Shown: positions 51,685 to 61,758 of the stretch, in pieces
Layout: the number at the start of each line of letters is the position of its first letter
How positions within the stretch are numbered: the first letter of the stretch is position 1
Assembly: GCF_017744445.1 (NCBI RefSeq)
Contig: NZ_JAGIBH010000009.1
Span: forward strand, 62,001-126,000
Length of the DNA stretch: 64,000 nt
From: Caulobacter sp.
GTDB lineage: Bacteria > Pseudomonadota > Alphaproteobacteria > Caulobacterales > Caulobacteraceae
Direction of reading: 5' to 3'
The notes under the pieces: generated by a model
What the model was told of the DNA's origin: nothing
The model's database searches: none
What the model saw: the letters and a program-made list of their open reading frames with translations, nothing else
Translations under genes and position numbers: made by a program

Positions 51685-53076
51685 TTATGTTTCGGCGCGC
51701 GGAAGGTCCAGCGTGACCCGCAAACCGCCCAGGGGTGATTCACCAAGCTTGACCGATCCGCCATAGGCGCGGGCCAGCTCGTCGACGATCGACAGGCCCA
51801 GGCCGGTGCCCGGCGCGTTCTCGTCCAGGCGCTGGCCGCGCTTGAGCGCCAGAGCCCGTTCCTCGGGCGGCAGGCCCGGCCCGTCGTCGTCGACGGTCAG
51901 CAACATGCGGGCCTCGCCGGAGGGCGCGGCCTCGGCGCGGATGCGGCCCTTGCACCACTTGCCGGCGTTTTCCATGACGTTGCCGGCCAGTTCCATGAAG
52001 TCCTGCTTCTCGCCCTGGAAGGCCAGGTCCTCGGGGCAGCGCCAGTCGATCTCGACGCCCCGTCCGTCTGACTTTCCCTGGAAGATCCGCTCCAGGGTCA
52101 CGGCCAGTTCGTCCAGGATCGGCTCGACCGGCGTGCGCTCGCCCGAGGTCTGGGAGCGGGCGGCGGCGCGGGCGCGGCGCAGGTGGTGGTCGACCTGTTC
52201 GCGCATGGTCTGGGCCTGGCGCTCGACCACCTCGGCCAGCTGGCCCGGCTGCTGGGAGGCCTCGGTCAGCATCACCGACAGCGGCGTCTTCAGGGCGTGG
52301 GCCAGGTTGCCGACGTGGGTGCGCTGGCGCTCGACGACTTCCTGGTTGTGAGCCAGGAGGGCGTTCAGCTCGCGCGACAGCGGCTCCAGCTCTTCGGGAT
52401 AGTCGTCGGCCAGGCGCTCGGCCTTGCCGCGCCGGACCGAGGCCACCTCGCGGCGCAGGCGGAACAGCGGCTGCAGGCCGAACCGCACCTGCACCACCAC
52501 CGCCAAGATCAGGCCGCCGCCCAGGATCAGCAGGGCAAAGGCTGTGATGCGCGCGAAATGGTCAGCGTCGGCGTCGATCGGCGAGCGATCCTCGGCGGCC
52601 AGGAACACCACCGGATTGGCGTATCCCGGCAGCTGGGCCTGGATGACGGCGGCGCGCAGCGGCTTGTCCTGCGGTCCACGCATGTCGAAGTATTGCGTCT
52701 TGCCCGGCGCCGCCTCCAGACGATCGATCTGGGCCGAGGACAACATCAGGTCGCTGTCGATCAGCGAGCGCGACCGCACGACGGGCCGCATCGCCCCGTC
52801 CGGCGTCTTGTCCAGGATCACCCAGTAGCGGCCCGAATAGGCTCGGGTCGCGCGGATATCGGTCAGGAACGGCGCGCGCAACTGGCCGTCCTCGATGGTC
52901 GAGCCGGCATAGAGATCGTCGGTCAGCACCGCCAGCGACTGATCGAACCGCCGGATCGCCGCCTCACGGAACTGGACGGTCAGGAAGACCCCCGCCACCA
53001 GCACCACCAGCAGCGTCCAGCCGCCGGCGAACAGCACCAGGCGGCGGACCAGTGATCGGCGGCGAAGATCCAGCAC
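51685..53076 (-). CDS. Sensor histidine kinase (PhoQ-like)
   Basis: 463 residues. The start is GTG 53076, 5 bp after the response-regulator stop; the frame is open further upstream, but that overlaps the regulator. Two membrane helices (about 13-35 and 165-185) flank a periplasmic sensor domain of about 130 residues. A HAMP segment, the H-box NLAHALKTPLSVML, N-box AGNVMENAGKW and G-boxes DDDGPGLPPEER and GTGLGLSIV follow. The H-x-L-K-T-P form with a short DHp is like PhoQ. Pairs with the regulator immediately upstream. Confidence 0.93.
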   Translation of the reverse strand: MLDLRRRSLVRRLVLFAGGWTLLVVLVAGVFLTVQFREAAIRRFDQSLAVLTDDLYAGSTIEDGQLRAPFLTDIRATRAYSGRYWVILDKTPDGAMRPVVRSRSLIDSDLMLSSAQIDRLEAAPGKTQYFDMRGPQDKPLRAAVIQAQLPGYANPVVFLAAEDRSPIDADADHFARITAFALLILGGGLILAVVVQVRFGLQPLFRLRREVASVRRGKAERLADDYPEELEPLSRELNALLAHNQEVVERQRTHVGNLAHALKTPLSVMLTEASQQPGQLAEVVERQAQTMREQVDHHLRRARAAARSQTSGERTPVEPILDELAVTLERIFQGKSDGRGVEIDWRCPEDLAFQGEKQDFMELAGNVMENAGKWCKGRIRAEAAPSGEARMLLTVDDDGPGLPPEERALALKRGQRLDENAPGTGLGLSIVDELARAYGGSVKLGESPLGGLRVTLDLPRAET

Positions 53077-53081
53077 GGCGG

Positions 53082-53759
53082 TTACGCCGTCGCCTCGCCC
53101 TCGAGCGGCGTCAGGCGATAGCCCAGGCCGCGCACGGTCTCGATGCGGTCGGCGCCCAGCTTCTTGCGCAGGCGGCCGATGAACACCTCGATGGTGTTGC
53201 TGTCGCGGTCGAAGTCCTGGTCGTACAGGTGCTCGACCAGCTCGGTGCGGCCGATCACCCGGCCCTGGTGCATCATCATGTAGTGCAGCAGGCGGTATTC
53301 CAGCGAGGTCAGGCGCAGCGGCTCGCCATTGACGCTGGCCCGCGCGGCGCGCGGATCCAGGCGCAGGGCGCCACACGACAGCGACGGCGCGGCATGGCCG
53401 GCCGAGCGGCGCAGCAGGGCCCGCAGGCGCGCCAGCAGCTCCTCGGTGTGGAAGGGCTTGGCCAGATAGTCGTCGGCCCCGGCGTCGAAGCCGGCGACCT
53501 TGTCGCTCCAGGCGCCGCGCGCGGTCAGGATCAGCACCGGCGTGGCGACATTGCCTCGCCGCCAGCGCTCAAGCACCGACACGCCGTCCACCTTGGGCAG
53601 GCCCAGGTCGAGGATGACCGCGTCATACGGCTCGTTCTCGCCCAGATACTGGGCTTCCTCGCCGTCCGGGGCGTGGTCGACGGCATAGCCGGCGTCGGCC
53701 AGGGTCAGCTTCAGCTGACGCGACAGGTCGGGATCGTCCTCGACGAGCAGGATGCGCAT
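53082..53759 (-). CDS. OmpR/PhoP-family response regulator
   Basis: 225 residues. Receiver with E7-D8-D9 and phospho-acceptor D51 (VILDLGLPKVDG), and a winged-helix output domain ending VRGLGYRLTPLEGEATA. It forms an operon with the kinase (5-bp gap) and follows the PepSY protein gene by 14 bp. That PepSY-regulator-kinase order suggests envelope or metal sensing, with the PepSY protein modulating the kinase (inference). Confidence 0.94.
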   Translation of the reverse strand: MRILLVEDDPDLSRQLKLTLADAGYAVDHAPDGEEAQYLGENEPYDAVILDLGLPKVDGVSVLERWRRGNVATPVLILTARGAWSDKVAGFDAGADDYLAKPFHTEELLARLRALLRRSAGHAAPSLSCGALRLDPRAARASVNGEPLRLTSLEYRLLHYMMMHQGRVIGRTELVEHLYDQDFDRDSNTIEVFIGRLRKKLGADRIETVRGLGYRLTPLEGEATA

Positions 53760-53773
53760 GGATGTGAAACTCC

Positions 53774-54094
53774 TCAGCCCCCGCTGATGATCTGTCCGGT
53801 CTCGGCGTCGACGATGAAGTCGATGCGACGGCCGTCGGCGGCGGCCCAGCGGACCCGCCAGTTACGACCTTCGAGGCCCGCGTCCAACACGCGTCCCGGC
53901 ACACGCCGGCCGATCATGTCGATCACGCGCGCCAGAGGCACCAGACGACCCGACTGCACGCCGCCACGCGCCTGGTCCGACTGCGCGCGCCAATCGGCGC
54001 CCAGCGAGTCGGGGCCACGACGTTGCGCCGACGCCGCGCCCGGAAGGGCGGCGATCAACGCGGCGGTGACAAGAAGGACACGGATCGTTTTCAT
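53774..54094 (-). CDS. Periplasmic PepSY-domain protein
   Basis: 106 residues with signal peptide MKTIRVLLVTAALIAALPGAASA. The mature part (VPLARVIDMIGRRVPGRVLD, then WRVRWAAADGRRIDFIVDAE, then TGQIISGG) is one PepSY repeat. Such proteins are thought to inhibit peptidases or tune sensor kinases. It is the first gene of the operon with the two-component system. Confidence 0.87.
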   Translation of the reverse strand: MKTIRVLLVTAALIAALPGAASAQRRGPDSLGADWRAQSDQARGGVQSGRLVPLARVIDMIGRRVPGRVLDAGLEGRNWRVRWAAADGRRIDFIVDAETGQIISGG

Positions 54095-54238
54095 GCTCTC
54101 TGGTCTAACGGACCTCGGCTGAATGGAGACTGAACGCAGGGGTTATGAACGGGCTGTGGCGTTCTGTCACGGGCGGACACGCTTGGAACGAACCCACCAG
54201 CGCAGTTCCGTCGGGAGCAGTCACAAAGTTCGCAGCAG

Positions 54239-54373
54239 CGCCCCCTCCGTCACGGCGCGTATTCGCGCCGCGCCACCTCCCCCGCAAGCGGGGCAGGAGG
54301 GTGCAGCCGCCTCCTCACCCGTGGAACGGGGGAGGTGGATCGCTGCGGATACGCAGCGAGACGGAGGGGGCGT
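54239..54373. repeat. Palindromic intergenic repeat related to family A
   Basis: The outer arms are GCGCCCCCTCCGTC and GACGGAGGGGGCG, inverted, with inner CCACCTCCCCCGCAAGCGGGG and GGAACGGGGGAGGTGG. It shares the CCTCCCCC/GGGGGAGG core with copies at 28103 and 62162 but differs elsewhere. It occupies most of the 282-bp gap between the PepSY and TonB-receptor genes. Confidence 0.75.
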
Positions 54374-54376
54374 TCA

Positions 54377-56950
54377 CTACAGCGCGATCAGGCTCTTCCG
54401 GAACGTCAGCTTCACCGTCCTGCCCAGCGGGTCCAGATAATCGGGCTGGTAAGCCTGCGGCGTCGCGCCCCGCGCATCCCGCACGACAGGCCGGCTGTAG
54501 AACAGATTGTCGGCCGCCAGGGTGACGCGAGTTCCGGCCAGCCAGCTCGACGCCGGGCCCGCCTTCACGTCGCTCGGGACCTCGTAGAAGGCCGACAGGT
54601 TGACCGTCGTCTGGTCGTCGAAGCGCAGCGCGCCGGTGGTGGGTCCAGCGTCGATGACGCTGCCGCCGCGCCAGGCGCCGTTCAGGTTCAGGCCCACGCC
54701 CTGCCGGAAGGCGTTGACGCGGAAGTTCAGCTCTTCCTTGGGCTGGCCCCGGCGGCTGGTGCTGGCGCCGTTCAGCAGGTCCAGCGGCGGCAGGCCGTGA
54801 CGCAGGGTCGTCTCATCGCGCAGGCGGAAGGTGTAGTTCACCGATACCTGCACCTGGCCAACCTTCTTGGGATCGGGCTTGGTCCCCTTGGGCGCGCCCT
54901 TCTTGGGGCGGCCGAAGAAGCGGGTCAGGTTCAGGCCGCCGCGCAGCTCCTCGCGGTCGATGGCGTCGAAGTTCAGCGGCCGGCTGTCGATGGCCGTCAG
55001 CACGCCGTCGGCGTTGCGGGTGAACCGCTCGGGGAAGGCCGCCTCCAGCGCCGGGGTGATCACCGGGAAGTTCGAGATCGGGTCCTCGATGTGGGTGCGC
55101 ACATAGTTGGCGTTGACCGTCAGCCGGGTGTCGCCGCCGTCGCGTCCCACCGGCCGCAGATTGACCCCGGCCCGCAGGGTGCGGCGGCGGTCGTTCTCCA
55201 GACCGCGATTGCCGCCCTCTGTGCGGTTGACCGTCACGCTGGTCCCGGTGCTGAAGTCGAACACCGTGACATTGGGGGTCTGCAGCACCGGATCGACGAT
55301 CTGGTTGGCGGCCGGGGCCGACTGCTCCTCGCTGAGGCTGAGATTGACGCTGACCAGCTTGTCCGGCGACCAGTTCAGGCCCGCGCCCATCGCCAGGCGA
55401 TCCTTGAAAGTCTCGACATTGTAGCCGGCGTTGACGCTGGCGGTCAGCTCGCCCAGCACGGGCAACACCTCGTGCGAGCGGCTGGCCAGGGGCACGTCGA
55501 TATCGCCCTGCATCGACATCGTCCGGCGGTCGTAGTTGCTGCGCATCGGCGCGCCGTTGCGCAGGGCGTCCGAGGTCTGCTCGACCCGCTCGCCGCCCAG
55601 CTTGAGGGTCGAGGAGACGCGGCCGGCCGGGATCTCGGCGACGTCGCCGTTGAGCACGAGCTCGGCCTTGGCGGCGCGGGACTTGGACTTGGCGATGTCG
55701 CGGGCGTTGACCTTCAAGAGGGCGCGGGCGATCGGGCCGAACGGATTGACCGCCGGATCGCGCGCCGCGATCGCCGCCTTCCAGGGGGCGCTGTCGACGC
55801 CGCGGCCGCTGGCCGTCTCGCTGTCGTTGTGGTCGTAGGCGCCGGTCAGCGACCAGCGCCAGTCGGCGACATAGCCATTGGCGGCCAGGCCCAGCTGGCC
55901 TCGGAAATTGTCCTGCACCCGCAGCTGCGACCACGGAGCGTCCAGGTAGCGATAGACGGTGACGTCGCCGGCGAACGGCGAGAACGGACTACCGGCCGGC
56001 AGCCGCACCGAGGTGGCGGGCAAGCCCAGGAAGCTGGTGCGCTTTGCGTCTTCCAGGTCGACGCTGACCGTGACGCTGACCTGGCGGGCGAGATCCCGGG
56101 TGATGGCGGTCTTGAAGTTTCCCTGCCCCAGCGACGGCAGCAGGCTGCGGTTGGCGACGATGCCCGACAGCTCCGGATTGCCCGCCGAGAAGGCCGACAG
56201 CGTCACGGGCCCGTCCCAGGCCGCGTCCGGCGCGCGGGCCACGGTGACCACGTCGCCGGCCAGGGCCGACAGGGCCGGATCGATCTCGCGCCCGAAGCTG
56301 GTGGCCGCGACATTGCCGACCAGGCCGTACGGCGAGCTCGCCGACGGCACGCGATAGATATCGCGCTCGGTCTCGAACAGGGTCGACTCCTGGCGCCAGT
56401 CCAGGCCGACCGTCGTGCGCTCGTCGCCGGCCAGGCGGAAGACGTCGCCGTCGAAGCGCTCGACCGTGCGGCCGGCGGCGGTCGTGGCCACTTCTTCCAG
56501 TTCGACGGCGGCCGAGCGGAAGCGCTTCTTCAGGACGAAGTTCACGACCTTCTGGTTAGGCCGGTAGCCGTAGGCGACGGCCGAGGCCGGCGGCAGCACG
56601 TCCATGCGCTCGATCGCCTGGCTGGGCAGCCCGCTGATCTCCGAAAAGCCGGAAATACGCCGGCCATTGGCCAGGTAGATCGGCGGCGGATTGTCTGGAT
56701 CGCCGGTCGAGATCTCGGCGGCCAGCAGGTTCACCAGATCCTGCACGGTGCTGGCCCCGGTGGCCTGGATCTCCGACGCGTCCAGGGTCAGCTCGGGCTG
56801 GGCCGGACCGTTGGCCTTGCCGCGCGTGGCCTTGATCACCAGGCTGTCGAGCAGCCCCGTCTGCTCGCTCTCCGGCGGCAAGGGGGAAACCGGTGTCTCC
56901 TGCACCGGCGCGCTGACTTGCAGCAGCGCCAGCAAGCTGACCAGAACCAT
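54377..56950 (-). CDS. TonB-dependent receptor-like outer membrane protein
   Basis: 857 residues from ATG 56950, giving a short signal peptide (MVLVSLLALLQVSA); an in-frame ATG 72 bp upstream would bury it. The plug domain (about 40-140) has TGASTVQDLVNLLAAEIS, IYLANGRRISG and PSQAIERMDVLPP. The remainder is a large beta-barrel ending in a typical aromatic-poor strand, VKLTFRKSLIAL. A clear TonB box is not seen. The substrate is unknown. Leftward and monocistronic. Confidence 0.85.
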   Translation of the reverse strand: MVLVSLLALLQVSAPVQETPVSPLPPESEQTGLLDSLVIKATRGKANGPAQPELTLDASEIQATGASTVQDLVNLLAAEISTGDPDNPPPIYLANGRRISGFSEISGLPSQAIERMDVLPPASAVAYGYRPNQKVVNFVLKKRFRSAAVELEEVATTAAGRTVERFDGDVFRLAGDERTTVGLDWRQESTLFETERDIYRVPSASSPYGLVGNVAATSFGREIDPALSALAGDVVTVARAPDAAWDGPVTLSAFSAGNPELSGIVANRSLLPSLGQGNFKTAITRDLARQVSVTVSVDLEDAKRTSFLGLPATSVRLPAGSPFSPFAGDVTVYRYLDAPWSQLRVQDNFRGQLGLAANGYVADWRWSLTGAYDHNDSETASGRGVDSAPWKAAIAARDPAVNPFGPIARALLKVNARDIAKSKSRAAKAELVLNGDVAEIPAGRVSSTLKLGGERVEQTSDALRNGAPMRSNYDRRTMSMQGDIDVPLASRSHEVLPVLGELTASVNAGYNVETFKDRLAMGAGLNWSPDKLVSVNLSLSEEQSAPAANQIVDPVLQTPNVTVFDFSTGTSVTVNRTEGGNRGLENDRRRTLRAGVNLRPVGRDGGDTRLTVNANYVRTHIEDPISNFPVITPALEAAFPERFTRNADGVLTAIDSRPLNFDAIDREELRGGLNLTRFFGRPKKGAPKGTKPDPKKVGQVQVSVNYTFRLRDETTLRHGLPPLDLLNGASTSRRGQPKEELNFRVNAFRQGVGLNLNGAWRGGSVIDAGPTTGALRFDDQTTVNLSAFYEVPSDVKAGPASSWLAGTRVTLAADNLFYSRPVVRDARGATPQAYQPDYLDPLGRTVKLTFRKSLIAL

Positions 56951-57049
56951 GGATGCCGACCCGACGCCGTTATCTGAAAGCCCGAGAATTCCCCTAAGGC
57001 GGGTATGCGCGGCTTGCAACAAACAAGCGCGTCATCCGCGCTCGGAGCG

Positions 57050-57982
57050 TTACTTCCGCTTGGGCGTATACGGCTTTTGATCCCGCCAGGCCTGGGCGAA
57101 CTTTTCGAGGTCCTCGTCGACGGTTTCGGGCAGGGTGACGACCAGCTTGGCCAGCAGGTCGCCGCGCTTGCCCTTGGCGTCGGGCATGCCTCTTCCCTTC
57201 AAGCGAAGCGTCTGGCCGCTGTTCGAACCCTTGGGCACGTTCAGCATGACGTTGCCGTCGGGGGTCGGGGCCTCGACCTTGCCGCCTAGCACCGCGTCGG
57301 GGATCGAGATGGGCAGGTCCATGACCAGCGCGTCGCCCTCGCGGCGATAGATCGGGTGCGGCTTGATCGACAGTTCGATCAGGGCGTCGCCCTGGCCGCC
57401 ACGACCCGGGCTGCCCTGGCCCTTCAGGCGTAGGGTCTGGCCTTCCTGGGCGCCGGCCGGGATGGTGACGTCGATCGTGCGGCCGTCCGAGAAGGCCACG
57501 CGCTTCTTGCCGCCCTTGATCGCCTCTTCCAGGTCGATGTCCAGGCGGGCCTTGATGTCCGCGCCCTTGGCCGAGAAGCCGCCACCGGCCCCGCCGCCGA
57601 ACGGACCGCGACCACCACCGCCTTGATTGAACATGCCGCCAAAGAGGTCGGAGAGATCGATCTCCGGACCCTGTTCGCGGTGGAAGCCGCCCTGGCCGAA
57701 ACCGCCAGCGTTGAACGGGCCGTTGCCGGGCTGGCCGCCGAAGCCGCGCATGGTCTCGCGCCCGTCGGCGTCGATCTGGCCCAGGTCGAACTTCTTGCGC
57801 TTTTCGGCGTCGCCGACGATGTCGAAGGCGGCGCTGACCTGCTTGAACTTCTCCTCGGCCTTCTTGTCCCCCGGATTGGTGTCGGGATGATACTGCTTGG
57901 CCAGCTTGCGGAACGCCTTGCGGATCTCGTCCGCGCTCGCGGTGCGGGAAACGCCGAGTTCCTGATACGGGTCGCGGGCCAA
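57050..57982 (-). CDS. DnaJ-type co-chaperone without zinc finger (CbpA/class B-like)
   Basis: 310 residues. An N-terminal J-domain (about 4-70) has HPD at 32-34. It is followed by a Gly/Phe-rich linker (about 75-125), then two beta-sandwich substrate-binding domains (about 130-300), without the C-x2-C-x-G-x-G repeats of DnaJ. It stimulates a DnaK-type ATPase. The C terminus is basic (KPYTPKRK). Downstream of, and codirectional with, the GTA tail genes, but separated by 88 bp. Confidence 0.93.
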   Translation of the reverse strand: MARDPYQELGVSRTASADEIRKAFRKLAKQYHPDTNPGDKKAEEKFKQVSAAFDIVGDAEKRKKFDLGQIDADGRETMRGFGGQPGNGPFNAGGFGQGGFHREQGPEIDLSDLFGGMFNQGGGGRGPFGGGAGGGFSAKGADIKARLDIDLEEAIKGGKKRVAFSDGRTIDVTIPAGAQEGQTLRLKGQGSPGRGGQGDALIELSIKPHPIYRREGDALVMDLPISIPDAVLGGKVEAPTPDGNVMLNVPKGSNSGQTLRLKGRGMPDAKGKRGDLLAKLVVTLPETVDEDLEKFAQAWRDQKPYTPKRK

Positions 57983-58070
57983 GGAAGGTCCTCTAAGACA
58001 ATTGAGCGGGTGGGGTAACGTCCTCCATCTAGAACGTCCAGAGCGGTGCGCAAGAGCCCGTGTGGCCCGT

Positions 58071-61000
58071 TTACCACAGACCTGATGTCACAGGGCCGCC
58101 CCAGCCGTACAGCGCGCCGCCCTGGACGACCTCGATCCGGACGGCGGCAGAGGGCGCGTCGGCCGCGCGCATGGCCGCGGTGTAGGTGAAGGCCGACGTC
58201 GCAACCTCGGCCTCGCGCAGCACGGTCGCGCCGTCCAGGATGCGGATGCGATAACGCTCCGAGCCCTCGCCCAGCGGAACCTCGCCCTCCCAGACGTCGC
58301 CGCCGACGCGGGCGCGGCGGATCCAGGTGAGCTGGAGGTCGCCGGCGACCAGACGGGCCTTCAGGTGCGCCGGCGCGAGCGGGCGCAGGGCCCGGCCGGT
58401 CCAGGTCGTGGAGACCTCGGTCATCGCTGAACCCGCCGGCGGTCCGCCCGCCGGAGCGGCGCGGACGATCAGCGGCGTTCCGCGCTCGAAGGCGGCGACC
58501 TCCATGGGGACCACCGCCTCGTCCAGCAGCACCACGGGCGCGCCGGCCGGGATCACGACCGCGCTCGCCACGCCGTCGCGCTGGCCGCGCAGCAGGCCCG
58601 AGAGCGTCCAGGTGTCGGCCGCGACCAGCTGCGCGCTCTGGAAGGCGATGACTTCCCAGTCGCCGGAGGGCGCGCGGATGGCCAATGCGTTGTCGCCGGC
58701 CAGCACGGCGGCCAGCGGCGCGGAGGCCAGGACCCTGCCCTCCAGGCGGACGGTCAGCTCGCCGCGACCAAGGCGATGCGGCGAGGCTGGCTTCAGATCG
58801 GTCAGGGTCTCGCCCAAGGTCGCGGGCTCGGCGAGGCGGGCGCGGACTTTCAGGGTCTCGACACCGGCGCCGGCATGGACGTCCAGCGGCCGCCAGGGCT
58901 CGCAGGCCGCGGCGACCAGGGGCCGGGCGTCGTCCGCCAGCGCCCCGTCCGACGGCAGGTCCAGCACATGCAGCACCGGCGGGGCGGCCGGGTCGCGCGG
59001 CGGGGCAGGGATCCAGTCGACGCCGCCGACCACGCCGACGCCGGCCAGCACCGGGACCAGGGTGGCGCGCGGGCGCTCGTCGAGATCCAGGCGCTGCACG
59101 CGCCAGGCCTGGCCATCGACGCTCAGGCGATCGCCGGCCTCCAGCCGCAGGGCCGCCGAGGGCGACAACCGCACGATCCGCGCGCGGCGGGCGGCCTCGT
59201 CGGCGGCCAGCATGCGGCGCGCGACGGCCTCGGCTTCGGCGCTAGCCAGCACGATCGGCGCGTCGGCGTCGCGGGTCCCCTGCCCGGCCTCGCGGCGGAC
59301 CATCAGCGCCCCGACCTGGTAGTCGCGGGCGGCGTCGATGAAGCGCAGGCGCAAGGCCTCGGCAGCGGGTTCCAGCGCGCGGCTTTCCGTCTCCGCCGGG
59401 CCATCGTCGGGCAGGACCAGGTCGTCCGCCGCCAGCGTCCCGATCGCCCGACCGGCGCGGGCCAGCATCTTCACGTGGTCGCCGCGCTCCACGGGATCCA
59501 GGGCGAAGGCTTCGGTCAGGGGCGAGAGCGCGTCGCGCAGCCGCATCGGCCGGTCGACGACATAGCCGCCCACCGCCCCGCCCGCCTCGCCGGGATCGAT
59601 CGAAACACCCGCCCGCGCGCCCAGGGCCTGGATCAGCTCGGGCAGCGGCGCGATGCCGGCGCGGCCCGTGAGCCAGTGGCCCAGCACCCAGTTGCCGCCG
59701 TCACTCCAGACGTCCGCGCGGGCCGGAAAGTCCGGAAACGGCCGCGCGTCCCAGCACCAGGCGCTGGCGGCCTCGACCATCGGCCCGCCATAGACCGGCG
59801 AGACCGGATTGGCGGCCGGCTCGTCCAGCCAGGCCAGCACGGCCTCCAGATAGCGCCGCTGGCCGAAGTCGTCGCGCTCGCCCGTCGAATAGGGCGGCAG
59901 GAAGCTCTCGGAACTCTTGGGATCGATGAAGAGATTCGGCGAATTGGCGCCCTTGTCGACGGCCGGGCAGCCGAACTCGGTCAGGCGGATCGGCTTGGAC
60001 TTGGGGACCCAGGCCGTGGGCGTCGCCGAACGCACGCCGCCGGGACGGTCGTGGTGCGGCTGGCTCCACCACGAGACCAGGTCCTTGGCCCGCCAGATCC
60101 ACGGCTCGCCATGGGCGCCATCGGTGATCGGGGTGCGGGCCTGGGCGTCGCGAGCGGCCTGGCTGGCGTAGAACCAGTCGAAGCTCTCGCCGCCCGTCAG
60201 ACCGGCCCGCAGATAGGCCGGATCATGCGGGCCGTCGAAACCCGCGACGGCGTCCAGGTGGCTCTCGCCCTCGCGCCAATCGGTGACCGGCGGGTACCAG
60301 TCGATGCCGACGAAATCGATATTGGCGTCGGCCCACAGCGGGTCGAGATGGAAGACAGCATGGCCGCCGCCGGGTTGGTGCCCGAAATATTCCGACCAGT
60401 CGGCCGCATAGCCCAGCCTGGTCGCCGGACCGACCACCGCCCGCACCTCGGCGGCCAGGCTCTTCAGCTTGGCGACCGCCGGATAGCTCCCGCCCGCGCC
60501 CCGGATCGTGGTGACGCCGCGCAGCTCCGAGCCGATGACGAAGCCGTCCACGCCGCCGGCCTGGGCGGCGAGCGACGCCTGGTGCAGCACCATGCGGCGC
60601 AGGCCCCACTCGCCGTCGAAGAAGGCGCTCACCTGGGTCGCGGCCGAAGCCGTCCCGTCGCTGCCCGCCTCGCAGGTGATCCGGCCACGCCAGGGATAGG
60701 TCGGCGTGTCCATCAGGATGAACGGATAGAGGGTCACCTTCAGCCCGCGCCGCTTCAGCTCGGCGATCGCCTGCAAGACCACCGCGTCGGCCGGCGTGCC
60801 GCCATAGGCCGGGGCGCCGTCCTTCAGCGAGATCAGGTGCGCGCCGGCACGATCAACGCCAGCGACGCTCCACGTCAGCGGCAACGTCTCTTTCCCCGCG
60901 CCCTCGACGCCCGGCTTGATCTGGCACTGGCCGCAGCGCAGGTCGGTCCCGAACCAGCTGACCACCAGGGTGACGTGGTCGACATTCGGCAACTGGGCTT

Positions 61001-61748
61001 GCAGCTGGTCCAAGGCCACGACCAGATCCGGCCGCCCCTCGGCATTGTGCACGCTCTCGGACGCCGTGCGGGTCAGGCCCTCGCGGCGCAGGACGGCCTC
61101 GGTCGCATAGACGAACTCCCCCGCGCCGGGGATCAGGCAGACGCCCTTCAGCCTTTCTTCCAGGCCCGCTGGCGCGCCGCTGGCGCGCGGCCGGCGGAAG
61201 ACCTCGAACGACAGCTGCGGCGGGCGATTGCCGTAGGGCTCCAGCGGCAGGTCCTCGAACACCACATAGGCCACGCCGCGATAGGCCGGGGCCGCGCTTT
61301 CGATGGCGGCGATCAGCGGGTCCGGCGCCTGGTCCTCGGTCCCGCGATGCACGCGCATCGTGACGCCGGTCATGTCCATCACTTTGCCGTCGGCCCAGAC
61401 GCGGCCGATCCCGTCGATCGGGCCTTCGGCGACCGCCACCGCGAACGACAGGCTGTAGGCGTAGGCCGCCGTCTTCTGGCCCTTGAAGCCGCCGACGCGG
61501 GCCTCGACCCGCTTTTCGCGGAAGCGCGCGGCCCAGATCACCTGGCCGCCGACGCGGGCGCGGCCGAACACGCAAGGCAGGGCCGCCCCCTCGGCCGCCC
61601 CGGTCAGGCGCAGCTCGGGGATGCGCGGACCGGCCTTGGTCTCGGCCATGACGGCATGGTCGATCAGCCCGCCGACCACGGCCCCGGCCGCCGCCCCGAA
61701 CACGCCGCCGACCGCCGCGCCGACGCTGGTGAGGATCATCTGGGCCAT
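58071..61748 (-). CDS. Gene transfer agent tail fibre/host-specificity protein (RcGTA g15 homologue)
   Basis: 1225 residues. The N-terminal region starts MAQMILTSVGAAVGGVFGAA, as in GTA and phage megatron proteins. A TIM-barrel-like domain follows (FVIGSELRGVTTIRGAGGSY about 400, then FVGIDWYPP about 478), as in the GTA glycoside-hydrolase-like domain. Next come phage-tail_3-type and C-terminal beta domains. It forms the tail tip that contacts the recipient cell and drives DNA entry. Follows g14 by 10 bp. No frameshift is visible, so it is likely functional. Confidence 0.93.
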   Translation of the reverse strand: MAQMILTSVGAAVGGVFGAAAGAVVGGLIDHAVMAETKAGPRIPELRLTGAAEGAALPCVFGRARVGGQVIWAARFREKRVEARVGGFKGQKTAAYAYSLSFAVAVAEGPIDGIGRVWADGKVMDMTGVTMRVHRGTEDQAPDPLIAAIESAAPAYRGVAYVVFEDLPLEPYGNRPPQLSFEVFRRPRASGAPAGLEERLKGVCLIPGAGEFVYATEAVLRREGLTRTASESVHNAEGRPDLVVALDQLQAQLPNVDHVTLVVSWFGTDLRCGQCQIKPGVEGAGKETLPLTWSVAGVDRAGAHLISLKDGAPAYGGTPADAVVLQAIAELKRRGLKVTLYPFILMDTPTYPWRGRITCEAGSDGTASAATQVSAFFDGEWGLRRMVLHQASLAAQAGGVDGFVIGSELRGVTTIRGAGGSYPAVAKLKSLAAEVRAVVGPATRLGYAADWSEYFGHQPGGGHAVFHLDPLWADANIDFVGIDWYPPVTDWREGESHLDAVAGFDGPHDPAYLRAGLTGGESFDWFYASQAARDAQARTPITDGAHGEPWIWRAKDLVSWWSQPHHDRPGGVRSATPTAWVPKSKPIRLTEFGCPAVDKGANSPNLFIDPKSSESFLPPYSTGERDDFGQRRYLEAVLAWLDEPAANPVSPVYGGPMVEAASAWCWDARPFPDFPARADVWSDGGNWVLGHWLTGRAGIAPLPELIQALGARAGVSIDPGEAGGAVGGYVVDRPMRLRDALSPLTEAFALDPVERGDHVKMLARAGRAIGTLAADDLVLPDDGPAETESRALEPAAEALRLRFIDAARDYQVGALMVRREAGQGTRDADAPIVLASAEAEAVARRMLAADEAARRARIVRLSPSAALRLEAGDRLSVDGQAWRVQRLDLDERPRATLVPVLAGVGVVGGVDWIPAPPRDPAAPPVLHVLDLPSDGALADDARPLVAAACEPWRPLDVHAGAGVETLKVRARLAEPATLGETLTDLKPASPHRLGRGELTVRLEGRVLASAPLAAVLAGDNALAIRAPSGDWEVIAFQSAQLVAADTWTLSGLLRGQRDGVASAVVIPAGAPVVLLDEAVVPMEVAAFERGTPLIVRAAPAGGPPAGSAMTEVSTTWTGRALRPLAPAHLKARLVAGDLQLTWIRRARVGGDVWEGEVPLGEGSERYRIRILDGATVLREAEVATSAFTYTAAMRAADAPSAAVRIEVVQGGALYGWGGPVTSGLW

Positions 61749-61758
61749 GCGGGCTCCT